Below, piece by piece: positions 56,506 through 64,000 of a stretch of 64,000 nucleotides of DNA. The stretch's first letter is position 1. Each line of letters opens with the position of its first letter. The stretch comes from Gigaspora rosea. Lineage: Eukaryota; Glomeromycota; Glomeromycetes; Diversisporales; Gigasporaceae. The stretch lies in assembly GCA_003550325.1 (NCBI GenBank), contig QKWP01000245.1, forward strand, positions 264,375-328,374, read 5' to 3'. Both the position numbers and the translations under genes were made by a program. A model generated the notes under the pieces. It was given only the letters and a program-made list of their open reading frames with translations. It was not told the origin of the DNA and did not search any database.

Positions 56506-56886
56506 TTAAGGGTAGGGTGTATGTAGATCTTTTTTTCATATAATCTACATGGTAGATTGAATTTTTATATAGTAAATAAAAATATGCTTCTAATAAAACT
56601 TTTTATTATCTGAGTCAATATTTACCATATTTATATAATATATAGTTTAAAGTAGCTTGTTTATAATAGTGAAGTTGTAAGAAATGCATCTCTTTAAAAA
56701 AAATAAACTTTATATAGAAAAAATTTTTCGAGGTCACTATATGTTTTTTCTGGGTTATACAAAAATTTGATAATCCGACTTGGTTGAATCATATGATGTT
56801 TATATGTAAATCATATGATATGGTTATACAAAGTTGATCTACAATCTATTTTATATGAAAATGGAATATTGACACCCTACCCTTAA
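56506..56886. mobile_element. 381-bp MITE with TTAAGGGTAGGGTGT ends
   Basis: TTAAGGGTAGGGTGT and ACACCCTACCCTTAA are exact complements. The flanking ATTTGATTAAA and ATCAAATTAACTCAAA suggest insertion into CAAAT-rich DNA. Confidence 0.85.
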
Positions 56887-58170
56887 ATCAAATTAACTCA
56901 AATTGCAAAACCCTAGTTATTGTAATGTTACTAATATTGATTTATCTCCCATTATTTTATCTATATACAATCTATATGCTATCTATATACAATGGTTATT
57001 TGGTAGATTATAGTAAAATAACATGTACTTCCTGGAAAATTAGATTCTTATTATGTACCTGGTATGTACTCATTATTCATTGATTCAACCTGTATTATAT
57101 TAATAAAATTTTATAAAATCTTTTAATTCACAAGATTTCACTAATTCATTCTAACTTAATATGCTAAGTAAACTTATTCAGATCTAAAAAATATATTAAA
57201 AGTAGAGGATACTATTTTAGAATTATATATAAACTTAACAGTTAATAGTTAATTTATTATATTTAATTTTATAAAAATTATAATAAATAAACTAATTATA
57301 TTTTAAAACTGAATTTGTAGAGCAGGTTTTTCTAATTCAAATGATAGTAAAATTATTTTTTTTAACCTTTGATAGTCTCGCTAGTACTTTATTAATTAGT
57401 TTACATATATTAACCTAAGTTATACATATAATAAAACCCATAGATTGTAAGTCCAATATTATCTGGCTGCGAAAACCGTGCCCAGATGCGACCTGTCATA
57501 CCAACTCCCATAGATATAAATATCTATTGAATTAGGGACTTTGTCAGCCCTGTCAAAGACTAACTCTTTTAGATTCTTCCTACCTATGCAACCAGATAGG
57601 ATAATCTTATCCTAGAGAAAATAAAACAAGTAAATAAGAAAAAAGAGAGAATAAAAAAAAGGGAAAAAGATATTTCAAAACCTAAATGAATAACCAAAAT
57701 ACATAAAAAGAAAAATAAAGGAAGACAAAGATAGAAAAAACAAAAGAGAAAACAATGACAGAACTGAAAAGTATACTATTAAACCTGTACGAGATTGTAA
57801 AAATTATATAATACACTAAACAAATAAATCTCTACTCTAAATACATTTAAACATTATATATAAAAAGGGTAAAATCATAAAAAACTCGTAAAAAACTCGT
57901 AGAGAACCTAGCACCTAAAAGAACCTTCTAGAAAGAGATTTCTTGACAGGGTTTTCTTCATAAGACTTCACATATCATTCATTGTTTATTTCATTAGGCC
58001 GGAAACTCACTCATGACTTAATTCAGATTAGGCAGACGCCTTTCCAATTCGAATGAAGTAAACATTGTCGATCTTTTGGAGGGGGTAAGCTGAATTTCCC
58101 ACTTTTGGTAAAATTTTAAAAAGCCCAAGGAGAAATAAAAAGAGTACCAAACTTGTAAAGAGCATAAGAG
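56887..58170. repeat. Intergenic with a small hairpin element and an A-rich tract
   Basis: TATTATCTGGCTGC (57460) pairs with GCAACCAGATAGGATA (57590), bracketing about 145 bp of GC-richer sequence. A purine-rich tract (57610-57750) follows. No gene recognised. Confidence 0.45.
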
Positions 58171-58503
58171 TTATGATTTGAAAAATACTATATCTGACCA
58201 AAGACTACTTCTACCTAAACCACCATAGCTTTTGACAAAAAACTTCAAGGTTATCACCCTACTACATTTTCTATAGTAACGAAGTCTTCCACCTGGAGAG
58301 CCAAACCCAAAAGGAGAAATCTTTTTCAACTCTATTTCAGTTGTCTCACATTCGATCTGAAACTCTTTATCCAAGATGCTTCTAGATAAAGCTTTTGTTA
58401 TGTACAAATATACTACTTTAAAGTTTTCATAGGTCGAATTTTTGTAGAAAAATTTGGTAGAGGGATTGTTGAAAAGAGTTTTTAATTCGTAATCCGTGAG
58501 CAA
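58171..58503 (-). CDS. Unrecognised open frame, about 110 codons
   Basis: The frame ends at a TAA at 58171 and has no ATG near its beginning; it opens within the left arm of the hairpin at 58486-59005. Composition is protein-like (FGFGSPGGRLRYYRKC, SYGGLGRSS) and less AT-biased than random frames here. It may be a 3' exon or a fragment of a gene broken by the hairpin. I recognise no domain. Confidence 0.3.
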   Translation of the reverse strand: MLTDYELKTLFNNPSTKFFYKNSTYENFKVVYLYITKALSRSILDKEFQIECETTEIELKKISPFGFGSPGGRLRYYRKCSRVITLKFFVKSYGGLGRSSLWSDIVFFKS

Positions 58504-59005
58504 GAGAAAGGATTTGATTAGTGATCGGTGGGGTGCATATTATAATCAAAACAATTAATACCCATAATCTGGAGCCATTTTTTAATTTTCTCGATTTCTG
58601 CAAAGCTAACATCTTTTGTGTTTCTATAAAAATTATAAAGGCGATTTTTCTCTTCCTAAAAGTGGTAAATTCATCAAAATTGACCCAATGGGCCGTAAGA
58701 TATTATCATTTTATCTTCATGATCATATGAAATTTCTTTACAGATCTGCAAAGAAAATTTCATATGATTGTGAAAATAAAATGATAATATCTTATGGCCC
58801 ATTGGGTCAATTTTGATAAATTCACCACTTTTAGGAAGAGAAAAATCGCCTTTATAATTTTTATAGAAACACAAAAGATGTTAGCTTTGCAGAAATCGAG
58901 AAAATTAAAAAACGGCTCCAGATTATGGGTATTAATTGTTTTGATTATAATATGCACCCCGCTGATTACTAATTAAATCCTTTCCCTTACTCACGGATTA
59001 CGATT
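58486..59005. repeat. Near-perfect 0.5-kb hairpin (arms about 255 bp)
   Basis: From GTAATCCGTGAG (58486) to CTCACGGATTAC (59002) the two halves are reverse complements with only scattered mismatches, centred near 58745. Both strands therefore encode almost the same peptides (MCFYKNYKGDFSLPKSG on each). Confidence 0.92.
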
Positions 59006-59153
59006 AATAGTAAAATTATTAAAATTGATTAAAAACTCAGTAAGATATAATATCTTAAAAATTGAGTATTAAAATAAATTTATGTAAATTGACCAATCAG
59101 CATTAGCAATTTTATGTAACCCCAAAAAATTTTGTCCAACCCAGAAAACTTTT

Positions 59154-59564
59154 ATATATGGTACAAGAAGTCTATACTAGACAATAAAATAGTATATCTT
59201 TAAAATGCATAAACTTTTTGTAGAGACAATATTTTTAAAAGATATTTGGCAAATTTGTAGAGCTTATTATAATAAACAAAGTTACTGGTCAGATTTTTAA
59301 AATGTTGTCTTTATAAAAAGTTATAGCACTCTAAAGTTAGTTAAAATTAAAACACATAGTAATTATATATAAAACAATAGTAATTTTAAAATGCATCAAC
59401 TTTTTATAGCGAAGGTTTTTTGAAAAAATATTTGGCAAACTTATAGAACTAATATTGCTCTACAAAGTTACTGGTCAGTTTTTTAAAAAACTTCTTGTAC
59501 AAAAAATTATAGTGATTTAAAAATTGAAACATGTTGAGTATAGGCTTCTTGCACCATACAAGTA
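59154..59564. mobile_element. TIR element with an internal direct duplication
   Basis: ATGGTACAAGAAGTCTATAC and the inverted GTATAGGCTTCTTGCACCAT form the ends. Inside, two copies of about 125 bp (AACTTTTT-TAG, ATTTGGCAAA, ACAAAGTTACTGGTCAG) start near 59210 and 59398. Confidence 0.75.
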
Positions 59565-59639
59565 TATTTTTAAAATATAATAATAGTTTAAAATTTTATT
59601 TTTTTTATAAAGTGAACTCATTGTTCACATATTTTATTA

Positions 59640-60275
59640 TTATTTAGAGAATAGAAATTTGTTACACCCATGACATGTTGCACCTGATTCTGACCAATCA
59701 AATTACACGATTTTGTAGACAAAAAATTTTATTTTTTAAAAAATTAAAAATTTTATTTAATAAAGTGTTAAATATATATAATAGCATATTATCTAATATA
59801 AAATTTTATTCTAAACAACATTTTTTAAGTCATAAAGATAGATTGTCTTAGTAAAAAAATGGTTTATAAGAAATCAAAAATTTTAAACTTTAGCACATAT
59901 AAAGCTTTTTTTTACTAATTTAATCTATATTTATATTTAAATATTATATGTAGAATTTTATGCTAAACAACTTTTCTAAATTAAAAGGTAGATTGTTTAG
60001 TAAAAAAAAAGTTTTATATATGCTAACTTTGGATATTTTTGATTTTCTTATGTACTATTTTTTTTACTAAGACAACCTATCTTTATGACTTAGAAAAAGT
60101 TGTTCAGAATACAATTTTATATTATATAACATACTATTATATATATATTTTACACTTTATTAAGTAAAATTTTAATTTTTTAAAAATAAAATTTTTTGTC
60201 TATAAAATTGTGTAATTTGATTGGTCAAATTAGGAAGAGCAACAAATTTATATTTCCAATCATTTATATTAATTA
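59640..60275. mobile_element. Fold-back element of about 630 bp
   Basis: AAATTTGTT, GACCAATCAAATTACAC, TTTTGTAGACAAAAAATTTT and TAATAAAGTGT at the left recur inverted at the right. The middle (AGTCATAAAGATAGATTGTC / GACAACCTATCTTTATGAC) continues the pairing. Confidence 0.8.
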
Positions 60276-61630
60276 ATTATTACATATGTAATTATAGTAC
60301 AAATTCTAATTCTATACTATAAACTTAGTGCTAATTTATCCTTAAGTTATACTTTACTCAGATTTGAACTCCCATAATCTCAAACCAGAATTTATGCTTC
60401 AGAACCTATTTTATTCCTCTACAATTGTATTTTCTGCATCTCTCATACTAGTTCTATTAACTTTCAGGTAGGTGATCAGAGTGGTTTGCTTTTCTACGCA
60501 CTTTTTTGTTTTTTTATTGGCAGTTTATTGGCTAAAGATCATCTACAGTCTTTATAAATTGTTGCTTGATTTAAGTTTTAATTTGGTAGATAAGAAGTTG
60601 CCAAGTTCTCTATTACTAAGTAATTCTGTATCTGCACAGCAGCTTTATACTCATAATAGACTCTCAACTTGCACTTGTCAGAATCTTGGCTGTTTCTAAG
60701 GTGTTCTGACTTCCTAATTAATGTCTTTTTCAGTTTCAATATTCAAGCTATTATTATATAAAAAGACTCCCATATTAGTAAAATATGGAGTGCTCCATAT
60801 TAAAAGGGCACATTTTTACAATTTTTTGAAAAATGAGTTTTTATTAAATTCATGTATATTTTGATATGATTGAGATTTTTCAATTATTAATAAAAGTCGA
60901 TTTGCATAATAAAAAATCAAGATAATGTAAAAAGAAAAATTACATGAGGCTGCGTAGAGCCAACATGTCACGAGATTATCAGATAGTCACCTGCCATATT
61001 TAACCAATCAAATTCGTGAAATTTAATTAATCCTGGATCAGTCCAAAAATCAAAACAAATAGTTAAACTCAATTATCTCAAAATGAGATATATGTAAAAA
61101 TGTGCTCTTTTAATATGGAGCACTCCATATAGGCAATATTGTGCAACTAAAATTACTCTCAACTAGGTTCACAGTACTAGACTACTTCTTGTTTTCATTT
61201 GAAATAATTGGTAATTTCTTTTGGTATGCTCATCTTAGCTTCTGCATACTTCTGTCATATTTTTACTACTAGCTAGTACATCCTGCTTTCACTTTTTTAT
61301 ATGCCTTCAAGTATAGCCACTTTTAACTTTTGTCTACATTTGTAGTTTTCTATTTTGGTTCTTTTCATATGCTTGAGGTATTACTTGTATCATTTACCTG
61401 TTCTTGCAGGTTCCTGTGTATTCTCTACTTCAACTTTCTCTACAAAAAATCCTTCTTGCCAAAAACTTCTATTAAACAAATATTTATATGAATTTTTACT
61501 AAGTATGAAACAAGTATTTGCAGACTTTTTTTATCTACTAGAGCTTGAATTAGAAACCTCAAGTGCAGAGTATAGGTGCCTAGACACTAGGCTACAGGCC
61601 CCATACTAGTTCAAAATTTATTATAATAGA
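60276..61630 (-). mobile_element. Possible tRNA-headed SINE-like element interrupted by a MITE
   Basis: On the minus strand from about 61607, GGGGCCTGTAGCCTAGTGTC, TAGGCACC and GAGGTTTCTAATTCAAGCTC look like degenerate D-arm (box A) and T-arm (box B) sequence. A second box B-like word, GGGAGTTCAAATC, is at about 60360-60375 on the same strand. The 346-bp MITE (60784-61129) interrupts the stretch. Boundaries and identity are uncertain. Confidence 0.35.
60784..61129. mobile_element. 346-bp MITE, copy 2 (inverted relative to 30684-31029)
   Basis: The ends TATGGAGTGCTCCATATTAA and the inverted TTAATATGGAGCACTCCATA, with the same internal blocks as copy 1 in reverse order (GAGGCTGCGTAGAGCCAACA, ATCTCAAAATGAGAT). 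Confidence 0.9.
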
Positions 61631-61910
61631 TAAATTGTTTTATTTATATTTTATAAATTTTAATGAATTAGTTGTAATTTAAAAAAGTTTATTAGTAGCA
61701 TATATTAATTTTATATGAAAATTTCAGAATACTATATAAAAACTATATAAAAATAATCTATATTCCCTCTACCCTTAAATCAGCAAAATTGTTTTTACTT
61801 AAAATTTGAAGAAAAATACTTAAATTTTATATCTAAAATTATATATTTATTCTCTAAATTTCAAGTAAAATAAAAATAATTTAACTAATTTGATATATTT
61901 ATAGGGAAGT

Positions 61911-63408
61911 TTAATATGCTTCACATGGGTGTGATGTGCATATATATCGTACCCTAATTTAATTAGCTAAATTTACAAATCATTATTTTAAAAAAATAAA
62001 TAATTTTTGTTAAAATTCTTTAGACTAAAAATTAGTCTAAGAAATTTTAAAAAGAGTTTAAAATTTTTACACCTATATGCAAAATTTAGTGCTGAACAAG
62101 TTTACTTAGTTTAATTAGAAAATTGTCTTAATAAAATTAAGAGAAATCATCAAAAAAATAAGTTAAAAAATGAAAAATTGTGAATATCTCTAAATTTTGA
62201 TAAGACAACCTTTCTAATTCGACTAAGTAAACCTGTTCAGCACAAAATTTTGCATATATTTACAAAGAAATTTTAGAGTTTTCTAGTAAACCTTCTAACC
62301 TAACCCTAACCTAAAGTTTTCACAATAATTTGTTTATTTTTTTTAAAAATAATGATCTACAAATCTAGCCAATCAAATTAGGTGTGATATATAAGCACAT
62401 TGCAGGGTATGAGATATTAGGTTTTCTCAAATTCAAATTAAATATTGGATCAATTTGAATTTAATCAAATCAAATTGACCCTGATTTAAATTTGATTTGA
62501 TTCAAATATTTGAATTTGAATTTGATTTGAATTTGAATTTTTAATAGTAATTTTCAAATCAAATCAAATATTTGTCAAATCAAATCAAATTTGGCCATAT
62601 TTGAATTTGATCAAATATTTGACTCAAATATTTGAAGATCAAATCAAATTGTGGAACCCACGAAAAATGCATTTATTCATTTTTAGGTTTTAAAAATTTA
62701 CTTAGTATATAAAGTTAAAATTAATGAATAAAAATTTGTAAATCATAAGATTTTATAAAATTTTATTAAAGACAAATTCACCATTTCACCAATACACCAT
62801 TTCACCAATTTACCAATTCACCAATTACACCATTTATACCAATTTACAAGTTACACCAGTTTCACTATTACCGATTGGTAATTGGTGAAATAGTATATTT
62901 CACACTCTGCGATGTGCTTATATATCTTATCCTAATTTGATTAACTAAATTTGTAGATCATCATTTTTGGAAAAAATAAATAAATTATTGTGAAAATTTT
63001 TAGATTAGGGTTAGGTTAGAAGATTTATTAAAAATTTCTTAAATATTTTTGTATTTATATGCAAAATTTAATGCTGAACAAGTTTACTTAGATAAATTAG
63101 AAAGGTTGTCTTAATTAAATTTAGAAAAATTGCAATTTTTCATTTTTTAAACTCATTTTTGATGATTTCTCTAAATTTTATTAAGACAACCTTTCTAATT
63201 CAACTAAGTAAACTTGTTTAGTACAAATTATATATATAGGCGCAAAAAATTTTAAAACTTTGTTTAAAATTTTTTAGACTAATTCTTAATCTAAAGAATT
63301 TTAACAAAAAATTGTTTATTTTTTTAAAAATAATGATCTGCAAATTTAGCCAATCAAATTAGGGTGCGATATACAAGCACATCACACCCATGCGAAGCAT
63401 ATTAAGCT
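61911..63408. repeat. Pair of fold-back elements in mirror arrangement
   Basis: Copy A (61911-62410) and copy B (62893-63408) are each self-complementary (GCTGAACAAGTTTACTTAG / CTAAGTAAAC-TGTTCAGC). B is inverted relative to A, so outer AATATGCTTC...GGGTGTGATGTGC faces GCACATCACACCC...GAAGCATATT. The spacer holds CAAAT/ATTTG repeats (62430-62660) and ACCAATT/TTCACCA repeats (62772-62880). CCTAACCCTAACC words occur in each copy. Confidence 0.75.
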
Positions 63409-63885
63409 TCAATTTTAAAAATCTTGTAATTTACAAAATTTTGCTAATTAATTTTAACTTTATATACTAAGTAAACTTGTTCAGCATTGAAAAATAAATA
63501 TAAATATATTTAGATTTAGACTAGTTTGCATACCCAGACTGTGATTATTAAAACTTAAATATATTTACTTCTTAAAATCATATTATATATATTATTTTAT
63601 AATATATGATTATATAAAAGTAATTCTATTCATTACTTTTCAATATAATCACCAATAAAGTAGGTATTTATATAGGAGAACAACTATAGTAATATTTTTC
63701 TAATCTTTATAATTTTTTAAACTTTAAATAAAGTTTTTCAATAATTACTAGATCAAAATTACAAAGCTTTTTATTTCTATTCTATAATCTTGAAGAATTA
63801 AAATAAAAAATTTTATTAAGTTTAACCTATATTACAAAGCAAAAGTTAAAAAATTAGTTAGTTAGGACTAAATAATTTATTAATT
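63409..63885. other. Intergenic AT-rich DNA
   Basis: Nothing recognised. Confidence 0.5.
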
Positions 63886-64000
63886 ACAGTCAACTCTCTA
63901 TATAGTTACTCTCTATATTATCACAAATCCAATTTAATCACTTTTGTAGATTTATCAACCTTTTTTACTATACAGTAATTTTTATTACTATACTTGAAAA
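63886..64000. mobile_element. Possible pogo/Tigger-type element end, cut by the window edge
   Basis: CAGTCAACTCTCTATATAGT followed by CTCTCTATATTATCACAAAT resembles the terminal repeats of mariner/pogo (Tigger-like) elements, which begin CAGTCGACTCTCTATA. The rest is outside the window. Confidence 0.45.

Noticed and set aside
58616..58976. Four overlapping open frames on both strands
   Set aside because: They are mirror images produced by the near-perfect inverted repeat, not independent genes.

Overview
The window looks like nuclear DNA of a filamentous fungus, most probably an arbuscular mycorrhizal fungus (Glomeromycotina, Rhizophagus-like). It is very AT-rich, genes are sparse and split by short GT-AG introns (about 60-120 bp), and the recognisable families are those expanded in that group: tyrosine-kinase-like (TKL) protein kinases, BTB/TLDc proteins, multi-domain hybrid histidine kinases, NACHT-type NTPases, and hAT and Merlin-type transposases. 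Species is not provable from sequence alone.

Layout. 1-1.4 kb: 5' part of a hAT transposase (minus). 2.2-5.7 kb: a broken kinase-NACHT-pentapeptide-repeat gene (minus). 6-11.6 kb: non-coding DNA with TIR elements and a decayed TKL kinase (9.2-10.3 kb). 11.7-12.8 kb: TIR element with an internal minisatellite, next to a candidate small secreted protein (12.8-13.1 kb, minus). 13.5-15.1 kb: intact BTB-BACK-TLDc gene (minus). 15.6-23.3 kb: repeat zone with a GC-rich structured repeat, several MITEs, a 2.1-kb TIR element full of palindromes, and a hAT remnant. 23.7-24.9 kb: decayed TKL kinase. 25.9-27.5 kb: copine gene (minus). 28.8-30.0 kb: intact four-exon TKL kinase (plus). 30-38 kb: repeats, including a degenerate palindrome of about 3 kb and a tRNA-headed SINE-like element. 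38.1-44.1 kb: an 18-exon dual hybrid histidine kinase (minus), the largest gene here. 44-52 kb: MITEs, plus decayed LRR and kinase sequence at 48.2-49.5 kb. 52.5-53.4 kb: decayed Merlin/ISXO2-like transposase. 53-64 kb: nested MITEs and long inverted repeats with no convincing conserved gene.

How the genes fit together. No operon logic applies. The theme is signalling and recognition: four TKL kinase domains (one intact, three decayed), one of them fused to a STAND/NACHT NTPase and pentapeptide repeats and one lying beside NLR-type leucine-rich repeats, plus a phosphorelay kinase with two complete kinase modules, a TLDc protein and a Ca-binding copine. These sit in a sea of non-autonomous elements. 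In three genes, six one-base shortfalls interrupt frames that are otherwise conserved and cleanly spliced, so part of the apparent decay may be sequence error rather than biology.

Most notable: the kinase-NACHT-pentapeptide architecture; a GC-AG intron that splits the phosphoacceptor Asp codon of the histidine kinase receiver; a small gene whose signal-peptide segment could alternatively be read as an intron; a GC-rich repeat whose hairpin changes sequence but keeps pairing; and the density of long palindromes.
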